Positions 47,292-57,599 are shown, counted from the stretch's first letter. The stretch is 64,000 bases of DNA from Limnohabitans sp. INBF002 (GCF_027924905.1 NZ_AP027055.1:930001-994000); one strand, 5' to 3'. Made by a program: numbers and translations. The notes: generated by a model not told the origin, from the sequence alone.

Positions 47292-47783
47292 ATGAGCGCC
47301 GCAAGTCGCCCATTCAAAGTTCTCGGCATTCAACAAATCGCCATCGGCGGCCCTGACAAGGGCCGTTTGAAGACGCTGTGGGTTGACATGTTTGGCCTCG
47401 AAGTCACGGGCACGTTTCAGAGCGAACGCGAGAACGTGGACGAAGACATTTGTGCCATCGGCGTTGGCCCCTTCAAGGTCGAAGTCGATTTGATGCAACC
47501 CATGGACATTGAGAAAAAGCCAGCGGTTCACGCCACGCCGTTGAACCACGTGGGCTTGTGGATTGATGACTTACCCGTGGCTGTGGAGTGGCTCAGTGCG
47601 CAAGGTGTGCGCTTTGCACCTGGCGGCATCCGTAAGGGGGCGGCTGGTTTTGACATTACCTTTTTGCATCCCAAGGCGAACGATGAGTTCCCCATTGGTG
47701 GCGAAGGTGTGTTGATTGAGTTGGTGCAAGCGCCGCCTGAAGTGGTGAAGGCTTTTGCGGCCTTGGCGGCTTCGCACGCTTGA
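47292..47783 (+). CDS. VOC-family protein, probable methylmalonyl-CoA epimerase
   Basis: This is a 163-residue vicinal-oxygen-chelate protein with two beta-alpha-beta-beta-beta modules. The second module ([10 protein letters not shown], then DITFLHPK and [10 protein letters not shown]) is close to methylmalonyl-CoA epimerase, including H86 and E143 as metal ligands. In the first module the usual first metal histidine is glutamine (Q15 in GIQQIAIGG), and an insertion ([10 protein letters not shown]) lies before GVLIEL. It starts immediately after the pccA stop. The operon lacks any other epimerase, which supports the role; catalytic competence is uncertain. Confidence 0.75.
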   Translation: MSAASRPFKVLGIQQIAIGGPDKGRLKTLWVDMFGLEVTGTFQSERENVDEDICAIGVGPFKVEVDLMQPMDIEKKPAVHATPLNHVGLWIDDLPVAVEWLSAQGVRFAPGGIRKGAAGFDITFLHPKANDEFPIGGEGVLIELVQAPPEVVKAFAALAASHA

Positions 47784-47821
47784 CGCAATTAGGTGATGTG
47801 TTTATCAAGGCACTCAAAATG

Positions 47822-47851
47822 AAAAAGCCGCTCAGTTGAGCGGCTTTTTTT
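47822..47851. terminator. Bidirectional intrinsic terminator
   Basis: AAAAAGCCGCTCA pairs with TGAGCGGCTTTTTT. It ends the propionyl-CoA operon and can also end the convergent MFS gene. Confidence 0.92.
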
Positions 47852-47877
47852 ATAGGTGTGCGCGCTCGCTGAGTCAC

Positions 47878-49080
47878 TCACTCATGCATAGACACGCGTT
47901 TGGCAAGTTGATACGCCAGCAAAGAAGCACAGGTCGCCACGACCGCACACAGCCAATAGTGCGTCACTCGCCCACTTGGCTCAGTTTGCAGCAGCATGCC
48001 GCCGACCCAGGCTGCCACACCCATGGCGAACGATTGCACCGCACCGTTGAGTGACATGAAGGTGCCACGAAATTTGGGATTGGCTGCTGAGGTGAGCAAA
48101 GCCATGCCAGGAATCATGCGGGCGTTCATGGCGAAGAACAAGGTGCTGGTGACCAGCAGCACAACGGGCAGCGGTGCAGGTTCTATCAATGTGATGGCAA
48201 ACATCGGGATGATAGAGAGCAGCACCGCGCGTTGAAAGGTTTCACGCTTGCCCAAGCGATCCGTTAAACCACCCACCCAACGTCCACTGAACAGAGTGAT
48301 GACGCCGCCGCAAAAGTAGAGCCATGGAATTTCGCTAGACGCCATGATTTGGTTGTTCTGCAAATACAAGGTGATGTACGGAATGATGGTGAAGGCCGCA
48401 AACATCATGGTGGCTGATAAGAGCAGAGCCATGCGTTGGTTGTGTTCGCCTAGCACTTGGCCCATGGCATGTAAGACATGTTTGTCTTTGGCATGCGCCA
48501 CATGGGCATCCAGCTTGGGCACACTGAAGTTGGCCAGCCCTCCCACAGCGACGCACATCACACCAATGGCAAAAAATGCCGTGTGCCAGCCCCACAGATT
48601 GGCAAACAATAAGCCAGCTGGCACACCTGCCACCGTGGCCACCGAGAACGAAGTCATCACAATGCCGGTGGCGCGACCACGGTGCTCAAAAGGCACCACG
48701 TCACCAATGATGGTTTGCGACATGGTGGACAGCACACCACCAAAAAAGCCAGAGGCAATGCGTGCGGCCATCAGCCAGCCATAGGTGGGTGCCACACCAC
48801 AGGCCACAGTGGTGAGGGCGAACAACACATAGAGTGTGAGCAACAAACGCTTTCGGTCAAAGCGGTCAATGAACGTGGTGGCAAACAAACCAGACAAGCC
48901 TGCTGCGATGGTGTAGGCCGAGACCAGCAAGCCAAACTCAGCAAAGTTGATGGCAAATAAGCTGGTGAGTTGTGGTCCCAGCGGCATCATGATCATGAAG
49001 TCCACGATGTGTGTGAACTGAATGCCGGCGAGCGACACAAGAAGCAGAAGTTCTCTGCGTGCAGTGAGTTGGGTGTGCAT
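47878..49080 (-). CDS. MFS transporter, DHA1/AraJ-like efflux type
   Basis: This is a 400-residue inner-membrane protein with about twelve helices. It has the DHA1 signatures: the loop motif TTFIDRFDRKRLLL after helix 2, and the GRATGIVMTSFSVATVAGVPAG region in helix 5 (motif C, antiporter-type; cited in part). The substrate is unknown. The ATG at 49080 gives MHTQLTARRELLLL, with helix 1 beginning soon after. A gap of 57 bases separates it from the upstream rnfB-like gene on the same strand. Confidence 0.85.
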   Translation of the reverse strand: MHTQLTARRELLLLVSLAGIQFTHIVDFMIMMPLGPQLTSLFAINFAEFGLLVSAYTIAAGLSGLFATTFIDRFDRKRLLLTLYVLFALTTVACGVAPTYGWLMAARIASGFFGGVLSTMSQTIIGDVVPFEHRGRATGIVMTSFSVATVAGVPAGLLFANLWGWHTAFFAIGVMCVAVGGLANFSVPKLDAHVAHAKDKHVLHAMGQVLGEHNQRMALLLSATMMFAAFTIIPYITLYLQNNQIMASSEIPWLYFCGGVITLFSGRWVGGLTDRLGKRETFQRAVLLSIIPMFAITLIEPAPLPVVLLVTSTLFFAMNARMIPGMALLTSAANPKFRGTFMSLNGAVQSFAMGVAAWVGGMLLQTEPSGRVTHYWLCAVVATCASLLAYQLAKRVSMHE

Positions 49081-49137
49081 TGAAATGTCAGGTATCGCGG
49101 GGAGGGCAGAAGGTGCCCTTTGATGCCGCTGTGCCAG

Positions 49138-49797
49138 TCAAGCTTTGGTGGCTTGACGGGCTTTGGCTTTGGCGAGTGCGGCCTCAATGATCGCACGTTT
49201 GCGATCGACCTCGGGTGCGTGCTCGGTCCCTTTGGTGTGTGCGTGCAGGTCGGCAAGTTTTTTCACAGCTTTGGCTTGCAAGCGCTCGTCATGTTCTACC
49301 GCCTCACGCTTCAAGCGGGCAAGGCGTGTGTCATAGCGTTGGCGCGCGAGGTCCGCCAGTTCTTGCGGCCACGAGGCCCAACCGCTGAGGTTGATGTCGA
49401 TGGGTTCGAGCGAGATGCAATCGACGGGGCAAGCAGGGATACACAGCTCACAGCCCGTGCAATAACTTTCCACCACGGTGTGCATGCGCTTGTTGGCGCC
49501 GACGATGGCATCGGTTGGGCATACCGCAATGCACAGCGTGCAGCCAATGCACCAAGCCTCGTCAATGATGGCGATGGTGCGTGGGCCTTCTAAGCCGTTG
49601 TCAGGGTTCAGGGGAAGGGCGGGCTTGCCGGTGAGGGCAGCCAGCCGTTCAACGCCTTCGGTGCCGCCTGGTGGGCACTGGTTGATGTCAGCCTCGCCTT
49701 GGACGATCGCCTCGGCGTAGCGCTGACAGTCAGGGTAGCCACAGCGCGTGCATTGCGTTTGTGGCAGGGCGTTGTTGAGTTGTTCGACCAGACTCAC
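49138..49797 (-). CDS. rsxB: RnfB/RsxB-like electron transport iron-sulfur protein
   Basis: This is a 219-residue soluble ferredoxin-like protein. It has an N-terminal cluster domain with C16, C19, C24 and C41 ([22 protein letters not shown]), then two 4Fe-4S sites (C83/86/89/93 and C113/116/119/123). It lacks the N-terminal membrane helix of true RnfB, and no other rnf genes are nearby, so it may pass electrons to another partner. The C-terminal 80 residues are charged and helix-rich. It overlaps the phaZ stop by four bases. Confidence 0.88.
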   Translation of the reverse strand: MSLVEQLNNALPQTQCTRCGYPDCQRYAEAIVQGEADINQCPPGGTEGVERLAALTGKPALPLNPDNGLEGPRTIAIIDEAWCIGCTLCIAVCPTDAIVGANKRMHTVVESYCTGCELCIPACPVDCISLEPIDINLSGWASWPQELADLARQRYDTRLARLKREAVEHDERLQAKAVKKLADLHAHTKGTEHAPEVDRKRAIIEAALAKAKARQATKA

Positions 49798-51173
49798 TTT
49801 TTAGCCGTAGTGGCTTTTTTGGTAGCAGGCTTGGCGGCCACTTTTTTAGCTGCAGGGGCAACTTTCTTAGTGACAGATTTTGGTTTAGCCGCAGCGGTTT
49901 TGCCTGTGCCTTTGTTGTGTTCCAAGATGAAGCTCTTGACGTGTGGGTACACCACTTCGCGCCAACGGCGGCCACTGAAGATGCCGTAGTGGCCGGCACC
50001 TTTGGCTTCCAAGTGGTGATGCTCTTGGCGAACGATGCCACTGCACAGCTTGTGTGCGGCCTCGGTTTGGCCAGAGCCAGAGATGTCGTCCAACTCACCT
50101 TCCACGGTCAACAGCGCTGTGGTGCGAATGTCTTGCGGGCGCACCAGCTCAAGCTTGCCTTGTGGGTTTTTGATTTCCCATGTGCCGCGTACCAGCTTGA
50201 AGTCTTGGAACACCGTGTTGATGGTTTCCAAGTAGTAATCAGCGTCCATGTCGAGCACGGCGTTGTACTCGTCATAAAAATCGCGGTGTGAGTCCACGCT
50301 GGAGTTGTCACCTTTGATCAAATCTTTGAAGTAGTCGTAATGGCTCTTCAAGTGGCGATCGGGGTTCATGGCCACGAAGCCGGTGTGCTGCAAGAAGCCG
50401 GGGTACACACGGCGGCCTGCACCTGGGAAGCTATCCGGCACGCGGTAGATCACGTTGTTTTCAAACCAGCTGTGGCTCTTGTTCATGGCCAAGTTGTTCA
50501 CGGCTGTGGGGGATTTGGTCGCGTCAATCGGGCCACCCATCATGGTCATGGTGATGGGTGTTTTCTCGCCACGGCTGGCCATCAGTGACACAGCAGCCAA
50601 CACCGGCACGGTGGGTTGGCACACGCTCATGATGTGGCAGTTGCCGTACTTGGATTGCAAATCACGGATGAACTCTTGCACGTAGTTCACATAGTCGTCG
50701 AGGTGGAATTCACCTTCGCTCAGGGGTACCAAGCGTGCGTTTTTCCAATCGGTGACATAGACCTTGTGGTCTTTGAGCATGGTGCGCACGGTGTCGCGCA
50801 GCAAAGTGGCGTAGTGGCCAGACAAAGGCGCCACAATCAACACCACAGGTTGTGCTTTGAGTTTGGTCAGCGTGGCTGCGTCGTCGGTGAAACGTTTGAA
50901 ACGGCGCAGCTCACAGAAAGGCTTGTCCATTTCGATGCGTTCGTGGATGGCCACGTCCATGCCTTCAACCTGCACGGATTTGATGCCAAATTGCGGCTTT
51001 TCGTAGTCTTTTCCCAGGCGATAGAGCAAGTCATAACCGGCGGACACACGCTGAGCCATGGGGTTTTGGGCCATGGGCGAGTTGGTTTGACCATAAAGCT
51101 TGGAAGCGGCCTGCGCAAAGTCTGCGAACGGCTCCATCAGGCTACGTTGTGTTTCGAAGATTTGGTAAAGCAT
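49794..51173 (-). CDS. phaZ: Intracellular PHB depolymerase with histone-like basic C-terminal tail
   Basis: The 459-residue protein is an intracellular PHA depolymerase that breaks down stored PHB. The nucleophile is C185 in MSVCQPTVP, the cysteine form of the lipase box known from C. necator PhaZa1; [11 protein letters not shown] and [10 protein letters not shown] carry the other triad residues. Residues 421-459 are an added tail made almost wholly of Lys, Ala, Pro, Thr and Val ([19 protein letters not shown]). The tail resembles the H1-like protein encoded at 18268 and the PAKKA tail of PhaM. It is co-transcribed with rsxB downstream. Confidence 0.9.
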   Translation of the reverse strand: MLYQIFETQRSLMEPFADFAQAASKLYGQTNSPMAQNPMAQRVSAGYDLLYRLGKDYEKPQFGIKSVQVEGMDVAIHERIEMDKPFCELRRFKRFTDDAATLTKLKAQPVVLIVAPLSGHYATLLRDTVRTMLKDHKVYVTDWKNARLVPLSEGEFHLDDYVNYVQEFIRDLQSKYGNCHIMSVCQPTVPVLAAVSLMASRGEKTPITMTMMGGPIDATKSPTAVNNLAMNKSHSWFENNVIYRVPDSFPGAGRRVYPGFLQHTGFVAMNPDRHLKSHYDYFKDLIKGDNSSVDSHRDFYDEYNAVLDMDADYYLETINTVFQDFKLVRGTWEIKNPQGKLELVRPQDIRTTALLTVEGELDDISGSGQTEAAHKLCSGIVRQEHHHLEAKGAGHYGIFSGRRWREVVYPHVKSFILEHNKGTGKTAAAKPKSVTKKVAPAAKKVAAKPATKKATTAKK

Positions 51174-51278
51174 GGTTTTGTCTTAATAATGTTGCAGCGC
51201 AATATAGCAGCTGTTAATGGGTTGAAAATGGAGTCTGTCCCCCAATTTACTTTTGACAACCATTTGTCCTAGACCTTG

Positions 51279-52100
51279 ATGACCACTTCCACACCAGTCT
51301 CTCGTATGCCCGTTCTTTTTGTGGGGCACGGCAGTCCCATGAACGTGATTGAGGACAGTCCTTTCCGCCGTGCATGGCAAGCTTTGGGGGCCGAGTTTGG
51401 CTCCCGTTGGCCCAAACCCAAACTTATTTTGTGCATCTCTGCGCACTGGATCACACCTGGCTGGTGGATGACGGGCATGGCCCAGCCCAAAACGATCCAT
51501 GACTTTGGTGGTTTTCCGCAAGAACTGTTTGACCAGCAATACCCGGCACCCGGTGCCCCCGAGTGGGTGGCACAAACTGCGCAGCAATTGCGTCAGCCAC
51601 ACAGCGGTCAACCTGTGGGTGTGGATTTGACCGAGTGGGGCTTGGACCATGGCGCATGGAGCGTGCTCAAACCCATATTTCCTGCGGCGGATATTCCCGT
51701 GGTGCAACTGAGCATGGATTACCACCGTCCACTGGCAGAGCACTTTGCGCTGGGCCAACAACTGCGCGCCTTGCGAGAGCAGGGCGTGCTCATCCTGGCC
51801 AGTGGCAACACCGTGCACAACCTGCGCACCATGAATCGCTCAGCCGCCGACAACCAAGCCTATGACTGGGCGATTGCGTTTGACCAATGGGTGGCTGAGC
51901 AAATCACCTCGGGCCACTTAGAGGCTTTGGTGGACTTTCAGGCCCAAGGCGACACCGCGAAGATGTCGCACCCCAGCTACGACCATTTTTTGCCTTTGCT
52001 CTACGCTGCAGGTGCAGCACAAGCGGGTGAGCCGGTTGAGTTCTTCAACGAGGGCTATCAGTTGGCGTCCATCGCCATGCGATCGGTGATTTGGGGTTGA
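51279..52100 (+). CDS. ygiD: LigB-type extradiol dioxygenase (4,5-DOPA dioxygenase / YgiD family)
   Basis: This is a 273-residue non-haem metal enzyme that may cleave catechol-type rings; the native substrate is unknown. Metal-site histidines are seen in LFVGHGSPMN (H17), CISAHWITPG and ASGNTVHNLR, and WGLDHGAWSVL is the conserved active-site helix. The ATG at 51279 is used; M10 (MPVLFVGHG) is a shorter possibility. It is divergent from phaZ and stands alone, with a terminator downstream. Confidence 0.88.
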   Translation: MTTSTPVSRMPVLFVGHGSPMNVIEDSPFRRAWQALGAEFGSRWPKPKLILCISAHWITPGWWMTGMAQPKTIHDFGGFPQELFDQQYPAPGAPEWVAQTAQQLRQPHSGQPVGVDLTEWGLDHGAWSVLKPIFPAADIPVVQLSMDYHRPLAEHFALGQQLRALREQGVLILASGNTVHNLRTMNRSAADNQAYDWAIAFDQWVAEQITSGHLEALVDFQAQGDTAKMSHPSYDHFLPLLYAAGAAQAGEPVEFFNEGYQLASIAMRSVIWG

Positions 52101-52168
52101 GCTGAGTTCAGTTCAGTTCATTTGAATGTGGGCTGCGCTTCGCAAACGCTGAGGTGCGCGGCACCATG

Positions 52169-52197
52169 AAAAAAGGGCCTGTGAAGGCCCTTTTTTT
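52169..52197. terminator. Bidirectional intrinsic terminator
   Basis: AAAAAAGGGCCT pairs with AGGCCCTTTTTTT around a GTGA loop, between the dioxygenase gene and the convergent aminotransferase gene. Confidence 0.92.
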
Positions 52198-52229
52198 GGT
52201 TGCATGTCAAGCGTGCAAGCTGTGTGGTG

Positions 52230-53426
52230 TTACATCACTTTCGCAATGGCTTGGCACACGTAGTCGATGTTTTTGCTGTTCAGGGCAGCCACACACATGC
52301 GGCCTGTGTCGGTGCCGTACACGCCGAACTCAGAGCGCAAACGTACCATTTGGTCTTTGCTCAAACCTGAGTAGCTGAACATGCCGATTTGGGTGGTGAT
52401 GAAGCTCATGTCTTGCTTCACGCCAGCGGCTTTGAGGCCGTCGACCAGCTTTTGACGCATGGCTTTGATGCGCACGCGCATCTCGCCCAATTCTTTTTCC
52501 CACAAAGCGCGCAGCTCGGGGTTGTTCAACACCGCAGCCACCACGGCGCCGCCGTGGATGGGTGGGTTGGAGTAGTTGGTGCGAATCACGATTTTGAGTT
52601 GAGACAACACGCGGCCGCACTCTTCTTTGTCCGCGCACAACACGCTCAATGCACCCACGCGCTCACCATACAAGCTGAAGCTTTTGGAGAACGAGGTGGA
52701 CACGAAGAAGCACAAGCCTGCGTCGACAAACTTTTGAATCACAGCGCCGTCTTCGGCAATGCCGTGGCCAAAGCCTTGGTAGGCCATGTCCAAGAAAGCG
52801 GTGAGGTTTTTGGCCTTGACCACGGCCACCACTTGGTCCCATTGGGCGGCGGTGATGTCGTAGCCGGTGGGGTTGTGGCAGCAAGCATGCAACACCACGA
52901 TGGTGCCAGCAGCAGCGGCGTTGAGTGAGGCCAACATGCCTTCAAAGTTCACGCCGCGTTTTTCAGCGTCGTAGTAAGCGTAGGTGTCGACCTTGAAACC
53001 GGCGTTGGTGAACAAAGCGCGGTGGTTTTCCCAGCTGGGGTCAGAAATCAACACGGTGGCGTTGGGGCTCAAGCGCTTCAAGAAGTCAGCGCCAATTTTC
53101 AAGCCGCCTGTGCCGCCAATGCCTTGCACCGTAGCCACGCGGCCAGAGGTGACGGGCTCAGAGTCGGCGCCGAAGACCAAGCCTTTGACGGCAGCGTCAT
53201 AGGCCGCGATGCCGTCGATGGGCAAGTAGCCGCGTGCCGATGGCGTGGCCATCATGGTTTTTTCTGCGGCTTGCACGCATTGCAGCAAAGGCAGTTTGCC
53301 GTTGTCGTCGAAGTACACACCCACGCCGAGGTTGACCTTGTTGGGGTTGGTGTCGGCGTTGTATTGCTCGTTGAGACCCAAGATGGGGTCGCGGGGTGCC
53401 ATTTCGACAGCGGTAAACATTGACAT
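52230..53426 (-). CDS. tyrB: Aromatic/aspartate aminotransferase (TyrB/AspC type)
   Basis: This is a 398-residue class I PLP aminotransferase of the Ia group, transferring amino groups between glutamate and aspartate or aromatic keto acids. It begins MFTAVEMAPRDPILGLNEQY after a two-residue extension, has the substrate-binding SARGYLPIDGIAAY, CCHNPTGYD, the PLP lysine in SFSKSFSLYGERVG, and RMCVAALN at the C-terminus. TyrB and AspC cannot be told apart firmly by eye. It is divergent from uvrB with a 150-base gap. Confidence 0.9.
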   Translation of the reverse strand: MSMFTAVEMAPRDPILGLNEQYNADTNPNKVNLGVGVYFDDNGKLPLLQCVQAAEKTMMATPSARGYLPIDGIAAYDAAVKGLVFGADSEPVTSGRVATVQGIGGTGGLKIGADFLKRLSPNATVLISDPSWENHRALFTNAGFKVDTYAYYDAEKRGVNFEGMLASLNAAAAGTIVVLHACCHNPTGYDITAAQWDQVVAVVKAKNLTAFLDMAYQGFGHGIAEDGAVIQKFVDAGLCFFVSTSFSKSFSLYGERVGALSVLCADKEECGRVLSQLKIVIRTNYSNPPIHGGAVVAAVLNNPELRALWEKELGEMRVRIKAMRQKLVDGLKAAGVKQDMSFITTQIGMFSYSGLSKDQMVRLRSEFGVYGTDTGRMCVAALNSKNIDYVCQAIAKVM

Positions 53427-53548
53427 CGTCAGTCCTTGATCACGGATAAAGAGAGGAGGTTAGGTAAACAAGCACAGTCTGCGGTAGGCTTGCGTGTTCG
53501 GCCTGAATTTTAAGGGTCAACCCGCAGGGTTTTTAGAACCGTACGTTT

Positions 53549-53565
53549 TTTTCGAGCTATACAGT
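53549..53565 (+). promoter_or_regulatory. Possible LexA half-site upstream of uvrB
   Basis: CTATACAGT at 53557-53565 matches the right half of the CTGT-N8-ACAG SOS box, but the left half (TTTT) does not. It lies 12 bases before the uvrB start. uvrB is a SOS gene in E. coli; damage control here is doubtful on this evidence. Confidence 0.3.
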
Positions 53566-53576
53566 TTTCACCCATC

Positions 53577-55694
53577 ATGTCTGACACCGCAGCAACACTT
53601 CCTGACACATTGCCAGCCGCCGTAGATGCGCCCAAAGGCACGATGGTCCGCTACCCCGGCTCGCCGTTTGAGCTGTTTCAGCCGTACCCACCTGCGGGCG
53701 ACCAGCCCACGGCCATTGCCCAGCTGGTGGAAGGTGTCAACGACGGTGAGGTGTTTCAAACGCTTTTGGGCGTGACGGGCTCGGGCAAAACCTTCACCAT
53801 GGCCAACGTGATCGCCCAATTGGGTCGACCTGCCATCATTTTTGCGCCCAACAAAACCTTGGCGGCGCAGCTCTACAGCGAGTTCCGCGAGTTTTTTCCA
53901 AACAATGCGGTGGAGTATTTCGTCAGCTACTACGACTACTACCAGCCCGAGGCCTATGTGCCCCAGCGTGATTTGTTCATCGAGAAAGACAGCGCCATCA
54001 ACGAGCACATCGAGCAAATGCGTTTGAGCTGCACCAAAAGCATCTTGGAGCGCCGTGATGTGATCGTGGTGGCTACCGTGTCGGCCATCTACGGTATCGG
54101 CGAGCCCGAGAGCTACCACCAGATGATCATGACGCTGCGTGCCGGTGACAAAGTGGGCCAGCGCGACGCCATCGCCCAGCTGGTGCGCATGCAGTACGAG
54201 CGCAACGACCAAGATTTTTCACGCGGCAAATTCCGCGTGCGCGGCGACACGATTGACGTGTTTCCCGCCGAACACTCCGAGCTGGCCATTCGCATCGAGC
54301 TGTTCGATGACGAGATTGAAAGCCTGCAACTGTTTGACCCGCTCACGGGCCGCATCCGCCAAAAAATTCCGCGCTTCACCATCTATCCCTCCAGCCACTA
54401 CGTCACGCCGCGTGACCGCGTGTTGGCGGCGGTGGAGACCATCAAGGTGGAGTTGGCCGATCGTTTGAAAGAACTGGTGGGCATGAACAAGCTGGTCGAA
54501 GCCCAGCGCTTAGAGCAGCGCACGCGCTTCGATTTAGAGATGCTCAGCGAAGTAGGCCACTGCAAAGGCATTGAGAACTACACCCGCCATTTGTCGGGTG
54601 CGCCCCCTGGAGCGCCGCCCAGCACCTTGACCGACTACATGCCCAAAGACTCGGTGATGTTCTTGGACGAAAGCCACGTCATGATTGGCCAGCTTGGCGG
54701 CATGTACAACGGTGACCGTGCACGCAAAACCACGCTGGTGGAGTACGGCTTCCGTCTGCCCAGTGCTTTGGACAACCGGCCCTTGAAGCTCGACGAGTTT
54801 GAAAAACGCATGCGCCAAGTGGTGTTTGTCTCGGCCACGCCCGCCGATTACGAAAAGACCCATGCCAGCAAAGTGGTGGAGCAGTTGGTGCGCCCCACAG
54901 GCTTGGTCGATCCGCTGGTCGAAGTGCGCCCCGCCACCCACCAAGTGGACGATGTGCTGCAAGAGATCCGCATTCGCGTGGAAATCAACGAGCGCGTGCT
55001 CATCACCACGCTCACCAAGCGCATGGCCGAGCAGCTGACCGATTACCTCACCGACAACGGCGTGAAAGTGCGCTACATCCACAGCGATGTGGACACGGTG
55101 GAGCGCGTCGAAATCTTGCGTGATTTGCGTTTGGGCACTTTCGATGTGTTGGTGGGCATCAACTTGCTGCGCGAAGGCATTGACTTGCCTGAGGTGTCGC
55201 TGGTGGCCATTTTGGATGCCGACAAAGAAGGCTTCTTGCGCTCTGAGCGCAGCTTGATTCAAACCATTGGCCGCGCGGCGCGTAACCTGAGTGGCAAAGC
55301 CATTCTGTATGCCGACCGCATGACCGAGTCGATGAAGAAGGCGATTGGCGAAACCGAGCGTCGCCGCACCAAGCAAATCGCGCACAACCTAGAGATGGGT
55401 ATCACGCCACGCGGTGTGGTCAAGGGGATTCGCGATTTGATCGACGGCGTCTACAGCGAGAAGGCGGGCAAAGAAGCGCAAGAGCGCGAGCTGCAACGCG
55501 CCGCCATCGAAGACATGAGCGAACGCGATGTGGCCAAAGAAATCAAACGCTTGGAAAAGCTGATGATGGAACACGCCCGCAACCTCGAGTTTGAAAACGC
55601 TGCTCGCGTTCGCGACCAACTGGCCGTTCTGCGCGAACAAGCCTTTGGTGGGGCAGGGCACGACAACGTGTCGGTGCTGGCGCAAAAACTTTGA
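53577..55694 (+). CDS. uvrB: Excinuclease ABC subunit B
   Basis: UvrB verifies DNA damage after UvrA and positions UvrC for nucleotide excision repair. The 705-residue protein has a helicase-like fold with Walker A GVTGSGKT at residues 65-72, the beta-hairpin region [15 protein letters not shown], helicase motifs DESH, IGRAARN, and a C-terminal UVR domain (about 660-695) that contacts UvrC. It is some 30 residues longer than E. coli UvrB, partly in an N-terminal extension. No intein or frameshift is present. Confidence 0.97.
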   Translation: MSDTAATLPDTLPAAVDAPKGTMVRYPGSPFELFQPYPPAGDQPTAIAQLVEGVNDGEVFQTLLGVTGSGKTFTMANVIAQLGRPAIIFAPNKTLAAQLYSEFREFFPNNAVEYFVSYYDYYQPEAYVPQRDLFIEKDSAINEHIEQMRLSCTKSILERRDVIVVATVSAIYGIGEPESYHQMIMTLRAGDKVGQRDAIAQLVRMQYERNDQDFSRGKFRVRGDTIDVFPAEHSELAIRIELFDDEIESLQLFDPLTGRIRQKIPRFTIYPSSHYVTPRDRVLAAVETIKVELADRLKELVGMNKLVEAQRLEQRTRFDLEMLSEVGHCKGIENYTRHLSGAPPGAPPSTLTDYMPKDSVMFLDESHVMIGQLGGMYNGDRARKTTLVEYGFRLPSALDNRPLKLDEFEKRMRQVVFVSATPADYEKTHASKVVEQLVRPTGLVDPLVEVRPATHQVDDVLQEIRIRVEINERVLITTLTKRMAEQLTDYLTDNGVKVRYIHSDVDTVERVEILRDLRLGTFDVLVGINLLREGIDLPEVSLVAILDADKEGFLRSERSLIQTIGRAARNLSGKAILYADRMTESMKKAIGETERRRTKQIAHNLEMGITPRGVVKGIRDLIDGVYSEKAGKEAQERELQRAAIEDMSERDVAKEIKRLEKLMMEHARNLEFENAARVRDQLAVLREQAFGGAGHDNVSVLAQKL

Positions 55695-55771
55695 TTGCCA
55701 ACCCTTGACTCTTGTCATCGACAAATAGGGCCATTACCGAGAGTACCCGAGCAAATCCGTGGGGATTAGGC

Positions 55772-55797
55772 TATACTTGACCTAATTAGTCGACAAA
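55772..55797 (+). promoter_or_regulatory. IscR type-1 binding site over the isc promoter
   Basis: The 25 bases from 55773 follow the type-1 IscR consensus closely; the core TTGACCTAATTAGTCGAC (55777-55794) holds both half-sites. A TATACT -10 box (55772-55777) overlaps its left edge. This is the classic arrangement for repression of iscR by its own [2Fe-2S] form. Confidence 0.85.
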
Positions 55798-55822
55798 GCC
55801 CAACCACAGATAGGAGCTTGCC

Positions 55823-56362
55823 ATGCGTCTCACCACCAAAGGTCGTTTTGCGGTCACCGCCATGATTGATTTGGCCCTGCGCCAAAACAGCGGTCCCGTC
55901 ACTTTGGCTGCCATCAGCCAGCGTCAACAAATCTCTTTGTCTTACCTTGAACAGCTGTTCGGTAAGCTGCGCCGCCACGATTTGGTGGAATCTACCCGTG
56001 GCCCTGGCGGTGGTTATTCGCTGGGTCGCAAAGCCGCAGACATCACCGTGGCCGACATCATCGTGTCTGTGGATGAGCCGATTGACGCCACCCACTGCGG
56101 CGGCAAAGAAAACTGTTTGGGCGAAACCGGCCGTTGCATGACGCACGAGCTGTGGGCTTCGCTCAACCAGCGCATGGTGGAATTTTTGGACTCAGTCACC
56201 CTGCAAAAGCTGGTGGACGAGCAAATCGCCAAGGGCGTTGAGATTGAAAACAAGCCCACTTTGAAACGTGCCATCCAACCCATGCCCGTGGTCAAACCCA
56301 TTCGTGTGAACGCACCTAATTCGGTGTTTGCTTTGGGCAACGCCTTCGCCAAGCCTCTTTAA
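55823..56362 (+). CDS. iscR: Fe-S cluster regulator IscR
   Basis: This Rrf2-family regulator senses cellular Fe-S status by holding a [2Fe-2S] cluster. The 179-residue protein has an N-terminal winged HTH ([19 protein letters not shown], then [19 protein letters not shown]) and cluster ligands C92, C98 and C105 plus H108; the spacing to the third cysteine is one residue longer than in E. coli. AGGAG precedes the ATG at a normal distance. It heads iscR-iscS-iscU-iscA-hscB-hscA-fdx and probably represses this operon through the site at 55773-55797. Confidence 0.95.
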   Translation: MRLTTKGRFAVTAMIDLALRQNSGPVTLAAISQRQQISLSYLEQLFGKLRRHDLVESTRGPGGGYSLGRKAADITVADIIVSVDEPIDATHCGGKENCLGETGRCMTHELWASLNQRMVEFLDSVTLQKLVDEQIAKGVEIENKPTLKRAIQPMPVVKPIRVNAPNSVFALGNAFAKPL

Positions 56363-56378
56363 TTTTTACGGACCCATC

Positions 56379-57599
56379 ATGGACATGACACCCCATTTCC
56401 CCATTTACCTCGACTACGGTGCGACCAATCCGTGCGACCCACGCGTCGTGGATGCCATGATTCCTTGGCTGCGCGAGCACTTTGGCAATCCCGCTTCCCG
56501 CAGCCATGCGTGGGGCTGGGAAGCAGAAGCCGCGGTTGAAAAAGCCCGTGAAGATGTGGCCTCGTTGATCGGTGCTGACCCCCGCGAAATCGTGTGGACC
56601 TCGGGCGCGACTGAGTCCAACAACCTCGCCATCAAAGGCGCGGCACATTTCTACAAGTCCAAGGGCAAGCACCTGATCACCGTGAAGACCGAGCACAAAG
56701 CTGTGCTCGACACCATGCGTGAGCTGGAGCGCCAAGGGTTCGATGTGACCTACCTCGACGTGCAAGAAGACGGCATGCTCAGCATGGACGCGCTCAAAGC
56801 AGCGATTCGTCCCGACACCATTTTGATCAGCGTGATGTTCGTGAACAACGAGATCGGCGTGATCCAAGACATCGCCGGCATCGGTGCGATGTGCCGCGAA
56901 AAAGGCATCATCTTCCACGTCGACGCTGCACAAGCCACTGGTAAAGTGGAGATTGATTTGGCCACGTTGCCCGTCGACTTGATGAGCTTGGCCTCACACA
57001 AAACCTACGGCCCCAAAGGCATCGGCGCTTTGTATGTGCGTCGCAAACCTCGCGTGCGCTTGGAAGCGCAAATGCACGGTGGTGGCCACGAGCGCGGTAT
57101 GCGCAGTGGCACCTTGCCCACACACCAGTGCGTGGGCATGGGCGAGGCGTTTCGCATTGCCAAAGAAGACATGGCCAAAGACTTGGCCAAAGCCAAAGCT
57201 TTGCAACAGCGTTTGCTCGACGGTTTCAAAGACATGGAGCAAGTCTTCATCAACGGCAACATGGAACACCGTGTGCCACACAACTTGAACATCAGTTTCA
57301 ACTACGTGGAAGGCGAGTCACTCATCATGGGCATCAAGGGCTTGGCGGTGTCGTCGGGCTCGGCCTGTACCTCGGCCAGCTTAGAGCCCAGCTATGTGTT
57401 GCGCGCTTTGGGCCGCAGCGATGAGTTGGCGCACAGCAGCTTGCGCATGACGATTGGCCGCTTCAGCACCGAAGAAGAAATTGACTACGCGATTGAAACC
57501 ATCCGCATCAACGTGGCCAAGCTGCGTGAACTGAGCCCCTTGTGGGACATGTACAAAGAAGGCATCGACATCAGCACCATCCAATGGGCTGCTCACTAA
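56379..57599 (+). CDS. iscS: Cysteine desulfurase IscS
   Basis: This PLP enzyme takes sulfur from cysteine and supplies it to IscU and other acceptors. The 406-residue protein from the ATG at 56379 has the PLP lysine K208 (SLASHKTYG) and the persulfide cysteine C330 in [14 protein letters not shown]. The N-terminal motif reads [10 protein letters not shown], where E. coli has LDYSATTPVD. The C-terminal IscU-binding region is complete. It lies 16 bases after iscR and 15 before iscU. Confidence 0.96.
   Translation: MDMTPHFPIYLDYGATNPCDPRVVDAMIPWLREHFGNPASRSHAWGWEAEAAVEKAREDVASLIGADPREIVWTSGATESNNLAIKGAAHFYKSKGKHLITVKTEHKAVLDTMRELERQGFDVTYLDVQEDGMLSMDALKAAIRPDTILISVMFVNNEIGVIQDIAGIGAMCREKGIIFHVDAAQATGKVEIDLATLPVDLMSLASHKTYGPKGIGALYVRRKPRVRLEAQMHGGGHERGMRSGTLPTHQCVGMGEAFRIAKEDMAKDLAKAKALQQRLLDGFKDMEQVFINGNMEHRVPHNLNISFNYVEGESLIMGIKGLAVSSGSACTSASLEPSYVLRALGRSDELAHSSLRMTIGRFSTEEEIDYAIETIRINVAKLRELSPLWDMYKEGIDISTIQWAAH

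Noticed and set aside
52154-52378. Plus-strand open frame of 74 codons after the dioxygenase gene
   Set aside because: It runs through a terminator hairpin and antisense to the aminotransferase gene.
53549-53565. Full LexA operator at uvrB
   Set aside because: Only the right half-site is present; kept as a low-confidence feature and not as a finding.
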